NCBI GenBank assembly: GCA_934597255.1
Contig: CAKTQV010000008.1
Span: 27,259 to 91,258, forward strand
DNA from: an uncultured Oscillospiraceae bacterium
GTDB lineage: Bacteria > Bacillota > Clostridia > Oscillospirales > Oscillospiraceae
Reading direction: 5' to 3'
DNA length: 64,000 nt
Below the pieces are notes generated by a model. The model was not told where the DNA came from. It was given only the letters and a program-made list of their open reading frames with translations, and made no database searches. The position numbers and the translations under genes were made by a program. This document shows positions 15,265 to 24,383 of this stretch, one piece after another. Each line of letters begins with the position of its first letter. Within the stretch, counting starts at the first letter, position 1.

Positions 15265-17070
15265 TTACGGCTGTATTTTCTCCAGCGCGTCGTACAGCGT
15301 CTGGTTGTCGGCCTCGTCGCGCACGGCGATGCGGACGAAATCCGCGCCGTCGAAGCCGTTCTTGTGACTGCAGTCCTTGATGAGCAGGCGGCTGTCCGTC
15401 AGCAGACGCTCGGCCAGCGCCTTGGAGCTCATGCCGGAGACGGCGCACAGGATGTAATTCGCCTGCGAGGGATAGGGCCTGAGGAAGGGGAAGCGGCCGA
15501 GACGCTCCAGCATGGCGGCGCGCTGCTCGGCGATGCGGCCGCAGGCGGCGGCGTAGCTCGATTCGTAGAGCGTGAATATCTGCATGAAGTATTCGGCGAA
15601 GGAGTTGATGTTCCAGATGGGCAGCAGCTCGCGCAGGGAGGCGAGAAGCTCCGTGTCCGCGGTGGCGAGCACGCCGAGGCGCAGGCCGGGCACGCCGTAG
15701 GATTTGCTGATGGATTTCATCACGACCAGCGTGGGATAGCGCTCCAGCAGCGCGTCGTCCAGCAGCGTGTAGCGCAGCGCGGGCTCCGCGAAATCGACGA
15801 ACGACTCGTCCACCACGCAGCGCGTGCCGGACTGGCGGCACACGTCCAGCAGCTCCAGCAGCTCGTCCTTCGTCAGGAAAGCGCCGCTGGGGTTGTCGGG
15901 GTTGACCAGCACGAGATTGTCGTTTTCGCGCGCGGCCTTTTTCAGCGCGTCCAGATCAAAGGAGAAATCCCAGTCGGCCGAGCGCAGCGGCCGGATGTCG
16001 CAGCCGCGGAAGCAGCGGACGTATTCGTTGAAGGCCGGTACGGGCAGCGCCATCGTGCCGTGCAGCACGCGCCCGAGCGTGTTGATCAGCTCGGCCGCGC
16101 CGTTTCCGGCGAGCAGATAATCCTCGCTGACGCCGAAGCAGCGTCCGGCCAGGAGCTTCTGGATGCGCATGCCGGAGGGATACTGTGTCAGAAGGGGATC
16201 GAAGAAATACTTCATCTGGTCGAGCATCTTTTCCGGCGGGTAGTAGGGGTTGACCAGATAGCAGAAATCCTTCAGCCCGGAGAAGCGCCAGAAGCCGCCG
16301 AAATGCAGCTCATAGGCGCCGAGCCGCGTTTCATCCGGCGCGAAAAGCGTGTCGGCGATGTCCAGATCCTGCACGTCGTCGATCTCGTACCATTTCAGAT
16401 CGCCCACCTCATAGCCGTACATCTCCGCGCCGGGCGTCCGGGCAAGCGTTTTGAGCACCAGCTCGTAATACTGGTTCGTTCCGTAGGCCTGAATGTAGGC
16501 GCGCAGGAAGGGGATATACAGCCGGGAGGCAAAGTCGCGGCTGAACTTGTAGATGTTGACGGTCTTGTAATAATCGCCGGCGGCCGCAAAGCGGAAGTCC
16601 TTCTTTTCGATGAACTCGCGCACATAGCCCTGTTCGTCCAGCAGCGTCACGGTACCGTCCATCCAGCTTTCGTATTTGGCCACCGTTACCATGTTCTCCT
16701 GCGGGGCCTCCACGAGCGCGCGGATGAGCTGCGGCTCGTAGATCAGATCGGATTCCAGCAGGATGGTATCGTCGCGCGCGAGCGCCTCATGGGCGAGATA
16801 GAGCGAGTAGATGTTGTTGGTCGAGGCGTAGTCGGCGTTGTGGATGAATTCCAGATCGAAGTCCGCGAGCTTTTCGCGGGCGAAGTCCTCCAGCTTGTCG
16901 CCGGCGTAGCCCGTCACGATGACGAACTTGTGTATCCCGGCCATGCGCAGCGCGTCGGCGGCGTGCTCCAGCAGCGTTTTCCCGCCGACCGTGACCATGC
17001 ATTTTGTCTGTCCCTTTGTATATTTTCCAAGCCGCTTTCCCATGCCCGCGGCCAGCATCAATGCCTGCAT
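15265..17070 (-). CDS. fusion of LicC-type nucleotidyltransferase and class I/II PLP aminotransferase
   Basis: A 601-aa bifunctional protein. Residues 1 to about 235 form a sugar-phosphate/choline-phosphate-type nucleotidyltransferase: LAAGMGKRLGKYTKGQTKCM (NTP loop), NADYASTNNIYSLY, LLESDLIYEP (metal aspartate) and KWYEIDDVQDL, which resembles LicC. Residues about 260-601 form a HisC/CobD-like aminotransferase, with NPDNPSG, DESFVDF and the PLP lysine K456 in SISKSYGVPGLRLG. Family knowledge: similar fusions occur in phosphocholine/phosphonate head-group pathways, where the nucleotidyltransferase makes a CDP-activated amino compound. No phosphoenolpyruvate mutase or licD neighbour is present, so the substrate is open. 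ATG at 17070 is 8 bases after AGGAG. Confidence 0.85.
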   Translation of the reverse strand: MQALMLAAGMGKRLGKYTKGQTKCMVTVGGKTLLEHAADALRMAGIHKFVIVTGYAGDKLEDFAREKLADFDLEFIHNADYASTNNIYSLYLAHEALARDDTILLESDLIYEPQLIRALVEAPQENMVTVAKYESWMDGTVTLLDEQGYVREFIEKKDFRFAAAGDYYKTVNIYKFSRDFASRLYIPFLRAYIQAYGTNQYYELVLKTLARTPGAEMYGYEVGDLKWYEIDDVQDLDIADTLFAPDETRLGAYELHFGGFWRFSGLKDFCYLVNPYYPPEKMLDQMKYFFDPLLTQYPSGMRIQKLLAGRCFGVSEDYLLAGNGAAELINTLGRVLHGTMALPVPAFNEYVRCFRGCDIRPLRSADWDFSFDLDALKKAARENDNLVLVNPDNPSGAFLTKDELLELLDVCRQSGTRCVVDESFVDFAEPALRYTLLDDALLERYPTLVVMKSISKSYGVPGLRLGVLATADTELLASLRELLPIWNINSFAEYFMQIFTLYESSYAAACGRIAEQRAAMLERLGRFPFLRPYPSQANYILCAVSGMSSKALAERLLTDSRLLIKDCSHKNGFDGADFVRIAVRDEADNQTLYDALEKIQP

Positions 17071-17103
17071 AAGCCCCACTCCTGTTTTTTACATATTTAT
17101 TCT

Positions 17104-17133
17104 ATTGTAAGCGCCGCCGGGGGCCATTGTCAA
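17104..17133 (-). promoter_or_regulatory. SigA promoter for the cytidylyltransferase-aminotransferase gene
   Basis: Minus strand TTGACA (17133-17128), 18-base spacer, TACAAT (17109-17104). Confidence 0.7.
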
Positions 17134-17141
17134 GAAGAAAC

Positions 17142-17176
17142 AAAAGACCGCGAACGGTGACGCGCACCGTTCGCGG
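17142..17176 (-). terminator. intrinsic terminator of the SGNH hydrolase gene
   Basis: Perfect 12-base stem CCGCGAACGGTG/CACCGTTCGCGG with a 5-base loop and a T-rich tail on the minus strand. Confidence 0.8.
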
Positions 17177-17209
17177 CGGGGGATGGGGTTTCTTTCATTC
17201 TTTATCGTA

Positions 17210-17884
17210 TCACAGGATGCTGCACAGCTCGCTGTAGATGTAGTCGGCGAACATGGCGTAGCCCGTGGAGTTGTAGTGGCCGCCGTCCACGCAGTACTGC
17301 TCCATGTCGCCGGAGATGGCGGACAGGTCGATCACATTCAGGCCGTACTGCTCGGCAATCTCACGCTCCGAGTCGCGGATGCGGACGATCTCCTCGTTGG
17401 TGAAGCTCAGGTAGTTGTGGAAGTAAAGATCGGGCGGCAGGAGCACGACGACGGTCGGATCCTGCGGAAGATTCGTGTAGCAGTCGAGCATCTTCCGGTA
17501 GGCGTCGTCAAACGTCCAGCCGGGCGCGGGGGAGCTGGTGTCGTTGGAGCCGAGCATGATCAGATACACATCCGCGTCGCAGCGGAGGCTCTCGGCGAAG
17601 CAGGCCGTGTCGTTGTAGCTCCACGGCGTGAACATCTCGACGGTGCTGCCGTAAACGCCGAAGTTGTAGGTCTTGAGCGCCAGGTCGCCGGACTCCCGGG
17701 CGAGCACGGCCGGCCAGCTTTGCGTGCCGGGCTCGTCGCTGCCGGTCCCGAAGGTGAGACTGTCGCCGATGCAGGCGACGGTGTAGCTTCGCGGCTCCTC
17801 CTTTGTCTGGCGGGCAAAGGCGGCGGTGGGGATCAGAAGCGCCGCGATGCACGTAAAAATCAGTATCTTTTTCCACTTGGCCAT
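17210..17884 (-). CDS. secreted SGNH/GDSL-family hydrolase
   Basis: A 224-aa protein with a signal peptide: KWKK, a hydrophobic stretch (ILIFTCIAALLIPTAAFA) and likely cleavage after AFA near residue 24. SGNH blocks are visible: block I GDSLTFG (nucleophile Ser42), block II glycine in NFGVYGST, block III MLGSND and block V DGGHYNSTGY (catalytic Asp/His). Family members remove acyl groups from lipids, peptidoglycan or polysaccharide outside the membrane. The substrate here is unknown. The ATG at 17884 gives a proper signal peptide; an in-frame GTG 9 bases earlier is an alternative. It is a single-gene unit. Confidence 0.87.
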   Translation of the reverse strand: MAKWKKILIFTCIAALLIPTAAFARQTKEEPRSYTVACIGDSLTFGTGSDEPGTQSWPAVLARESGDLALKTYNFGVYGSTVEMFTPWSYNDTACFAESLRCDADVYLIMLGSNDTSSPAPGWTFDDAYRKMLDCYTNLPQDPTVVVLLPPDLYFHNYLSFTNEEIVRIRDSEREIAEQYGLNVIDLSAISGDMEQYCVDGGHYNSTGYAMFADYIYSELCSIL

Positions 17885-17997
17885 AAAAAACACCCGGTTC
17901 TGTCGATTTATCTATATTATCGGCTGCTTTTATGTCCATTATGTGAATAGACTGTGGCGTGCCTGTTTCGCGTCGGTAAAGAAATTTTGGCTTTTGT

Positions 17998-18966
17998 TCA
18001 AAAAATCGGCTCGAAATGCGGCTCGGCGCGACAGCGCGGGTCGTCGCAGTCGAAGCCCGTTTCGTAGCTGCGGCTGCCGACGACGGCGGCGGGGGAGGGG
18101 CCGCCGTCGTAAACATAGGCCCGGCAGGCCTCGATCATGGTCATGCAGTCCGAGCGGGCCTGCTCGAACAGATCGAGGAAGCTCGCGTCGGAAACGAGAC
18201 ACTGGTCGCAGAAGTGGCGCCATGGGCGATGCTTTTCGTTGAGATAGTCCAGCTGCCCGGCGTCTATGTCCTTGCGGTAATAGGTCAGGCCCGGAAGGTC
18301 GTATTCGCTCCGGCCGTTGTCCACCCGGCGCAGCAGCCGGGTCAGAAGCCCGGTGCGATCCCGGATCAGCGCATAAAAGAGCCGCTGGTCGCGCACGCAG
18401 CGCTGCAGCTCGTCGAAGCAGCCGGGCCATCCGTACACGCTCTCGTGCGCCGCGTTCAGCCCCTCCCGCAGCTCCTCCGGCAGCGCGTCAAGGCGCAGCA
18501 CGCGCCGGCGGAAGGGAAAATGCCACGGGATGCAGCCGTATTTTGTGCGCAGGACGAAGCTGTCAATGGCGCGCTCAAGACGGGTGTGGGCGCCGCGGTA
18601 GCGGCGGGTCGCGTCGGTGCCGTCGTAATTGCCGGTGACGGTCATGATATACGGGTGGCAGCGGCTGTCAAGGCAGTAATGGCACAGAAAGCCCGCGAGA
18701 TAGGAGAACATAGCGTCCCTCGCCGGGCTGCGCCGCGCCTGCTCTGCCAGAGCCATCAGATACGCGCCGGTCTTTTCGCGGTGCATGATCCCGCCCCGGC
18801 CGGCCAGCGGCTTGAAGCGGCCGCCCGTGAAGCCGATGGAAAACCAGACGTCCGGTCCGGCGCAGGTGAAGCCGTAGATTTTCGGGTCAATGTGCGCGGC
18901 GGTCGGCGCCGGCAGCGCGGCGAGGACCGTCTCGCCGAAGTAAAAATGGGTGATCAGATCTGGCAT
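17998..18966 (-). CDS. zinc-dependent phospholipase C-like protein
   Basis: A 322-aa protein resembling the zinc-dependent phospholipase C domain. Histidine and aspartate clusters suited to metal binding are seen in PDLITHFYFGETVL (N terminus), AGPDVWF, MHREKTGAYL, YLAGFLCHYCLDSRCHPYI and RGAHTRLERAIDSF. There is no signal peptide, so it is probably cytosolic, unlike the secreted clostridial toxins of this fold. Many Clostridia carry such proteins with no known substrate. A catalytic role is inferred from family only. It is divergent from the membrane-protein gene at 19067. Confidence 0.7.
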   Translation of the reverse strand: MPDLITHFYFGETVLAALPAPTAAHIDPKIYGFTCAGPDVWFSIGFTGGRFKPLAGRGGIMHREKTGAYLMALAEQARRSPARDAMFSYLAGFLCHYCLDSRCHPYIMTVTGNYDGTDATRRYRGAHTRLERAIDSFVLRTKYGCIPWHFPFRRRVLRLDALPEELREGLNAAHESVYGWPGCFDELQRCVRDQRLFYALIRDRTGLLTRLLRRVDNGRSEYDLPGLTYYRKDIDAGQLDYLNEKHRPWRHFCDQCLVSDASFLDLFEQARSDCMTMIEACRAYVYDGGPSPAAVVGSRSYETGFDCDDPRCRAEPHFEPIF

Positions 18967-19066
18967 GGCACTCCCTCAAAATGTAATCATTCGTAGTTTT
19001 ATTTTCGCCCCGGTTGTGTTATAATCAACGTGAATTCTTGTATCCTGACCAGGAGGAGGGACGCGG

Positions 19067-19690
19067 ATGAAAAAGAAAACGGCCGCCGTCGTCGGTCTGA
19101 GCGCTGTGGCGCTGGGGCTTGGCGCGGGCGTGAACGCAAACTTCACCTCCGAGGAGCTGCTGCATACGACGGAGTATCTGCGCGAGCAGGGCGAAGCGGA
19201 CTACTCCATACACTACACCGAAATGTCCGAATTGTCCAGAGCAGACCGGCTGCGCGCGGCAGTCATCCGCCTGCCTGTGGCGGTGAAGGCGCTGTTTCTG
19301 CTGCCCCTGTGGGCGCTGGGGGCGATCCCCGTGGCGTTGGCGACGGCGCTGGCCTCGTCGCCCATCTGGAGCGCCGTGCTCGGCTTTTTGGCGCAGTCGG
19401 CGGTTTTGCTGGGCGTGTTCTGCGTGGTGTATAAGCTTTTGTTCCCGCACAAAAAGCTGCGGGACCTGTTCCGGAAAAAGAACATCAAATGGCTTCTGCT
19501 GGGCGCCGGAGGCGTCGCGGCGGGCGACTGGGTGCTGGCACAGGTATGGACGGGCTGGAACGCGCTGCGCGTCGTGCTGATGCTGGCGGTCGGATTCGGC
19601 GTTCTGTGTCTTCTGTGGTACCGCATCTGCGGGAAATTCAAGGCGCCCGAGCCGCAGCCGGTCGAAACAAAGCTCGTTCTTGAATACTGA
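19067..19690 (+). CDS. hypothetical membrane protein
   Basis: I do not recognise this 207-aa protein. It begins with a lysine run and a hydrophobic stretch (TAAVVGLSAVALGLGAGVNA) like a signal anchor. A polar segment (about 22-60, with SEELLHTTEYLREQGEADYSIHY) follows, then about four membrane helices between residues 68 and 190, and a short polar tail. The start follows AGGAGGAGG. It stands alone, with a SigA-like TATAAT about 55 bases upstream and a strong terminator after it. Confidence 0.6.
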   Translation: MKKKTAAVVGLSAVALGLGAGVNANFTSEELLHTTEYLREQGEADYSIHYTEMSELSRADRLRAAVIRLPVAVKALFLLPLWALGAIPVALATALASSPIWSAVLGFLAQSAVLLGVFCVVYKLLFPHKKLRDLFRKKNIKWLLLGAGGVAAGDWVLAQVWTGWNALRVVLMLAVGFGVLCLLWYRICGKFKAPEPQPVETKLVLEY

Positions 19691-19705
19691 TTTTGTTTTT
19701 CGTAA

Positions 19706-19738
19706 GGACCGCCGGCGCCGCCGGCGGTCCTGCTTTTT
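19706..19738 (+). terminator. intrinsic terminator of the 19067 membrane-protein gene
   Basis: Perfect 10-base stem GGACCGCCGG/CCGGCGGTCC with a 5-base loop and a TGCTTTTT tail. Confidence 0.85.
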
Positions 19739-19745
19739 CCTGTTC

Positions 19746-19780
19746 CAAAAAGAAACGCCGGCGCAGCGCGCCGGCGTTTC
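19746..19780 (-). terminator. intrinsic terminator of the acyl-CoA dehydrogenase/Etf operon
   Basis: Perfect 13-base stem (19752-19764 with 19768-19780) followed on the minus strand by a CTTTTTG tail, 12 bases after the etfA stop. Confidence 0.85.
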
Positions 19781-19791
19781 GCGGTTTTAGT

Positions 19792-21144
19792 TTACACGGA
19801 GGCCTTTTCTTCCTTCTGGGCCCGGAACTGCTCGATCATCATGGGAACGACCTTGAACAGGTCGCCGACGATGCCGTAGTCCGCGATCTCAAAGATGGGC
19901 GCGGCCTCGTTTTTGTTCACGGCGATGATGCACTCGGAATCCTGCATGCCGGCCTTGTGCTGAATGGCGCCGGAGATGCCGAGGGCGATGTAGATCTTCG
20001 GGTGGACGGTCTTGCCGGTCTGGCCGACCTGGTGATCGGCGGAGAGCCAGCCGGAGTCGATGGTGGCGCGGCTGCCGCCGAGCACGCCGCCGAGCACGTC
20101 GGCGAGCTGCTGGCCGAGCTCGATGCCCTTTTCCACGTCCTTGCCGATGCCGCGGCCGACGGAGACGACCACGTCCGCGCCGAGCAGATCGACCAGCTCC
20201 CTGGCCGCCTTGACGACCTCGAGGACCTCGGTCTGCATGTCCGCGTCGCTCAGCTCATACGCCGGGTGCTCAACGACGACCTTCGCCGCCTTGTCCGCGT
20301 CGAAGGAGCGGCGCTTCATAACGCCGGGGCGCACCGTCGCCATGGCGGGACGGAAGCGCGGGCATACGATGGAGGCCATCAGATGGCCGCCGAAGGCCGG
20401 ACGGGTCATTTTCAGATCGCGGCCGAGGTCGTGGTCGTTGTTCTGGACCTTGCCGTTCTGGATGGACATGACCTTGATGGAGTTGAGCTTTTCGATCTTG
20501 TCCTCCGTCAGTGTGGACGCACCGCGCAGGAAGTCCTTGTAGATGCCCATATCCACGTCCAGATGCGTGCAGTCGGCGCACAGGCCGGTATGCAGGCGGG
20601 CGGCGCAGCGGGGCGCGAGGTCGCGGCCGATGTTCGTCGCGCCGAACAGAAGGACCTCGGGCTTATAGGCGCGGACGGTGTCGCAGATGATCTTGGTGTA
20701 GGCGTCGGTGGTGTAATCCTTCAGACGCGGGTCGTTGACGACATAGACCTTGTCGGCGCCGTAGCCGCCAAGCTCGCCGGCGAGACCGTCGACGCCGTCG
20801 CCCAGCAGAAGACCGCACAGCTCCGTGCCGAGCTCGTCGGCCAGACGGCGTCCCTCGCTGATGAGCTCAAGGTCGGTGGGCATGAGCTTGCCCTGACGCT
20901 GCTCGCAGTAGACCCACACGCCGTGGAACTGCTCCAGATCGGTGTTCACCCACGCTTCTTCCACCGGCTCCTCCGCCGCGATCTCCTCCACGGCGGGCGC
21001 TTCCGCGATGGGCGTCTGCACAGCGGGGGCCTCCGCTGCCGCGGGCGCTTCGGTCACAACGGGCTCCTCCGCGGCGGGCGCTTCAGGCTGCGCGGCGGGA
21101 GCGGGCGTCTCGGGCTGCTTTTTGAATTTATCAAAGAAAGACAT
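19792..21144 (-). CDS. etfA: electron transfer flavoprotein subunit alpha with Ala/Pro/Glu-rich N-terminal extension
   Basis: EtfA pairs with EtfB to carry electrons to or from acyl-CoA dehydrogenase; in anaerobes this can be a flavin-bifurcating complex. From about residue 66 the 450-aa protein is a normal EtfA. The FAD-binding C-terminal half shows LGGSRATIDSGW, QVGQTGKTVHPKIYIALGISGAIQH and ECIIAVNKNEAAPIFEIADYGIVGD. Residues 1-65 are unusual: MSFFDKFKKQ, then about 50 residues made almost wholly of Ala, Pro, Glu and Val. Such a linker is not needed for flavin binding and may tether something. It follows etfB by 12 bases, and the operon ends after it. Confidence 0.95.
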   Translation of the reverse strand: MSFFDKFKKQPETPAPAAQPEAPAAEEPVVTEAPAAAEAPAVQTPIAEAPAVEEIAAEEPVEEAWVNTDLEQFHGVWVYCEQRQGKLMPTDLELISEGRRLADELGTELCGLLLGDGVDGLAGELGGYGADKVYVVNDPRLKDYTTDAYTKIICDTVRAYKPEVLLFGATNIGRDLAPRCAARLHTGLCADCTHLDVDMGIYKDFLRGASTLTEDKIEKLNSIKVMSIQNGKVQNNDHDLGRDLKMTRPAFGGHLMASIVCPRFRPAMATVRPGVMKRRSFDADKAAKVVVEHPAYELSDADMQTEVLEVVKAARELVDLLGADVVVSVGRGIGKDVEKGIELGQQLADVLGGVLGGSRATIDSGWLSADHQVGQTGKTVHPKIYIALGISGAIQHKAGMQDSECIIAVNKNEAAPIFEIADYGIVGDLFKVVPMMIEQFRAQKEEKASV

Positions 21145-21156
21145 GTCTGTACCCCC

Positions 21157-21963
21157 TTAAATGATGTGCTTTTCAGCCAGACGGCCGACCAGATCGCTCA
21201 CGGTGCTGCTGTCTGCGCCTTCCAGCATCACGCCGACGCCCTTCTGGGGCGGCGTGAAGGAAACGGCGATGTTGGTGGGGGAGCCTTTGAGGCCGATGGT
21301 GTCCGGCTCGATCAGCGGCTCGTCCTTGAGATCGTCGTAGCCAAGAACGGTGTAGGGCTTGGAATAGCTCTCCATGATGCCGGGCACGCTCATGTAGCGC
21401 GGCGTGTTGAGCTCCTTGATGCAGGTGATGAGGCAGGGCGTATGCGTGCGCACGGTCATGTAGCCGTCCTCAAGCATGCGCTTGACGGTGACCTCGTGCT
21501 TTTCGGGATCGAGCTCGATGTCGCCGGCGTAGGTGATCTGGGGCAGGCCGAGCTTCTCGGCGATCTGGGGGCCGACCTGCGCGGTGTCGCCGTCGATGGC
21601 CTGGCGGCCGCACATCACGATGTCACCGTCGTCGATGCCGATGCGGTGCAGACCGGCGGCGATGATCTGGCTGGTGGCGAAGGTGTCCGAGCCGCCGAAT
21701 TCGCGGCCGGAGATCAGAACGGCCTCGTCGCAGCCGCGGGCAAGGCATTCGCGCAGCATCCCCTCCGCGGGGAACGGCCCCATGGAGACGACCACGATCT
21801 TGCAGCCGTACTTGTCCTTGAGCTTGAGCGCGGCCTCGACAGCGTTGAGGTCGTCGGGGTTGGTGATAACGGCCATGGAGGCGCGGTTGAGCGTGCCGTC
21901 GGGGTTGACGGCCACTTTGCCGGAGGTATCCGGGACCTGCTTGACACAGACAAGAATTTTCAT
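21157..21963 (-). CDS. etfB: electron transfer flavoprotein subunit beta
   Basis: A 268-aa EtfB with MKILVCVKQVPDTSGKVAVN at the N terminus, NPDDLNAVEAALKLKD, the family motif region FGGSDTFATSQIIAAGL and CGRQAIDGDTAQVGPQIAE, typical of nucleotide/flavin-binding beta subunits. It forms a heterodimer with EtfA. In bifurcating Bcd-Etf complexes the beta subunit binds the second FAD and NADH; the order dehydrogenase-etfB-etfA here matches those operons. ATG at 21963 follows GGGAGGAG; a longer upstream frame lacks support and overlaps the dehydrogenase gene. Confidence 0.96.
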   Translation of the reverse strand: MKILVCVKQVPDTSGKVAVNPDGTLNRASMAVITNPDDLNAVEAALKLKDKYGCKIVVVSMGPFPAEGMLRECLARGCDEAVLISGREFGGSDTFATSQIIAAGLHRIGIDDGDIVMCGRQAIDGDTAQVGPQIAEKLGLPQITYAGDIELDPEKHEVTVKRMLEDGYMTVRTHTPCLITCIKELNTPRYMSVPGIMESYSKPYTVLGYDDLKDEPLIEPDTIGLKGSPTNIAVSFTPPQKGVGVMLEGADSSTVSDLVGRLAEKHII

Positions 21964-21977
21964 GTTGCTCTCCTCCC

Positions 21978-23120
<1,143 letters not shown>

Positions 23121-23161
23121 TGTTTTCCCTCCAGATACAGATTTTTCTCGGTGTTTCCCTC

Positions 23162-23180
23162 TTAATTGTTATACAATTAA
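23162..23180. promoter_or_regulatory. palindromic candidate operator of the acyl-CoA dehydrogenase/Etf operon
   Basis: TTAATTGTTATACAATTAA is a perfect inverted repeat with 8-base arms and a 3-base centre. It lies about 9-27 bases downstream of the predicted transcription start, where a bound repressor would block. It does not match the Rex consensus. Confidence 0.55.
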
Positions 23181-23195
23181 CTTTCTAACCGCTTC

Positions 23196-23225
23196 ATTAT
23201 AATACGGAATCCATGCCCCGGTCAA
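23196..23225 (-). promoter_or_regulatory. SigA promoter for the acyl-CoA dehydrogenase/Etf operon
   Basis: Minus strand TTGACC (23225-23220), 18-base spacer, TATAAT (23201-23196). Confidence 0.78.
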
Positions 23226-23433
23226 CGGAATTTTAGGAATTTCTGCTTTCGACAAAAATAGTAAAATCAATTATGGAATTTGACGAACCGGCGTGTGAAA
23301 AAATTGCCTGTTATAATCGACGATAAGCTGCAAAATATAATGCCGGGCACTGAAGATGCCGGTCATGCAAAGCGCCGCGGGCGTTTTGGACAGCCGGATA
23401 TCGGCCCAATCCATCGAAAGGAGTAAAACAGAA

Positions 23434-23625
23434 ATGGCGAAAAGCAGCATTATGAACCCCAATGCCCGCGACGCTATGGACCGCTTCAAGATGGAAGCCG
23501 CGTCCTCCGTCGGCGTCAACCTCAAGCAGGGCTATAATGGCGACCTGACCTCCAAGCAGGCCGGTTCTATCGGCGGCCAGATGGTCAAGAAGATGATCGA
23601 GTCTTACGAAAACGGCATGAAGTAA
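23434..23625 (+). CDS. alpha/beta-type small acid-soluble spore protein
   Basis: A 63-aa SASP of the alpha/beta type, which coats DNA in the spore core and protects it from UV and heat. The conserved blocks are visible: ARDAMDRFKMEAASSVGVNL, with the Glu-Ala region where the germination protease cuts, then YNGDLTSKQAGSIGGQMVKKMI, the DNA-binding helix-turn-helix-like segment. ATG at 23434 follows AAAGGAG; a longer frame from 23356 has no ribosome site. The gene identifies the organism as a spore former. Expression should be forespore-specific, though I could not fix the promoter. Confidence 0.95.
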   Translation: MAKSSIMNPNARDAMDRFKMEAASSVGVNLKQGYNGDLTSKQAGSIGGQMVKKMIESYENGMK

Positions 23626-23646
23626 TAGCAGGAGAGCGATCTCCGC

Positions 23647-23680
23647 GGCGCAGCTCCCCTCACGGGGACTGCGCCGTTTC
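23647..23680 (+). terminator. intrinsic terminator of the spore-protein gene
   Basis: Stem GGCGCAG...CTGCGCC with an inner CCCC/GGGG pairing, followed by a short GTTTC tail. Confidence 0.65.
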
Positions 23681-23717
23681 TGCATGAAAAGCGCGGGCGT
23701 CGCCGGACGCACGGAAA

Positions 23718-23752
23718 ATGAAAAACCCAACCGCCGGCCCGGCGGTTGGGTT
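23718..23752 (-). terminator. intrinsic terminator of the small membrane-protein gene
   Basis: Perfect 12-base stem AACCCAACCGCC/GGCGGTTGGGTT with a 5-base loop and five T on the minus strand. Confidence 0.85.
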
Positions 23753-23792
23753 ATACTCTTTTCGGTCTTGCGATGGGCGCCCCGCGCCGCGC

Positions 23793-24038
23793 TCAGGCAG
23801 CGAGGGCGTGGACCGCGTTCAGGGCGAGCATGACGGCGATGAAGGCGAGAAGAAGCGCGTTCACGACGCGCCCGGCCTTCGTGGGCGCGTTTTTTATCCC
23901 GAAGGCGAGAAAAACGGCCCAGAGTATGCCGGCGGCGAGACTCCGGCTGCCGCGGAACAGGCACAGGGACAGAAAGAAAAGCGAGTTCAGGATGTTTATG
24001 CCGCGCTCGGAAAACAGGGCGCTTTTGACCTTCTGCAC
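23793..24038 (-). CDS. small hypothetical membrane protein
   Basis: An 81-aa protein with a GTG start that sits 9 bases after AAAGGAGA, a clear ribosome site. Three hydrophobic segments are visible (about 16-30, 34-50 and 58-78), joined by short basic loops such as FGIKNAPTKAGR. I recognise no family. The good ribosome site and its own terminator support a real gene. It is transcribed alone and has no functional clue from its neighbours. Confidence 0.55.
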   Translation of the reverse strand: MQKVKSALFSERGINILNSLFFLSLCLFRGSRSLAAGILWAVFLAFGIKNAPTKAGRVVNALLLAFIAVMLALNAVHALAA

Positions 24039-24383
24039 TTCGTAAACTCTCCTTTCGGTCTGCGCTTCGGATGCTTATGACTCAGTATAGCGGCGGGGCG
24101 GGGGAATGTCAAGGCGGCGCGGCGGAAGGGCGCGCCGCGGGGGCGGTGCGGATACGGAGAAAGCGCCCGGGTATGGAGCCGGGCGCTTTTTGCATGGGCT
24201 GCTGTATGAGAATAGAGAGGATAATGCAGGAAAAAGAGAAGTTCCAACAAAGAAGCAAATCGATCGAAAGTGAGCCGCAGAGCGAACGCGCCCGGCTGGC
24301 AAAGCGCCATCCATACGGCCGGGGCCTTTCTGCCCGTACAGGCTAGCATGCAAAGCTAAACTGAAACGAAACCCGGCGGCGGG
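24039..24383. other. gene-free stretch with one hairpin
   Basis: Between the small membrane protein and the DUF2974 gene I find no convincing coding region. A plus-strand frame at 24071-24346 lacks a ribosome site and family-like composition. The only structure is a hairpin at 24162-24187 (AGCGCCCGG/CCGGGCGCT). It is followed by five T on the plus strand and TTTCTCC on the minus strand, so it may terminate the DUF2974 transcript about 200 bases after its stop. Confidence 0.5.
24162..24191. terminator. terminator-like hairpin
   Basis: Nine-base stem with an 8-base loop and a T5 tail on the plus strand. No plus-strand gene precedes it; it may serve the minus-strand DUF2974 gene, whose T-tract would be weaker. 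Confidence 0.5.

Larger units (their letters stand above)
23121..23433. other. intergenic region between the acyl-CoA dehydrogenase and spore-protein genes
   Basis: These 313 bases are distinctly AT-rich against the surrounding GC-rich DNA. They hold the dehydrogenase promoter, a 19-base palindrome and, at 23226-23433, the upstream region of the spore-protein gene. No protein is supported there. No clear forespore sigma-G site could be fixed by eye, although TATAAT-like stretches occur near 23310 and 23335. Confidence 0.6.

Noticed and set aside
23162..23180. Palindrome considered as a Rex redox-sensor site.
   Set aside because: Arms and spacing do not fit the TTGTTAA-N4-TTAACAA pattern.
24071..24346. 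A possible 91-residue protein in the gap before the DUF2974 gene.
   Set aside because: No ribosome site, composition unlike neighbours, and a hairpin with T-tract interrupts it.
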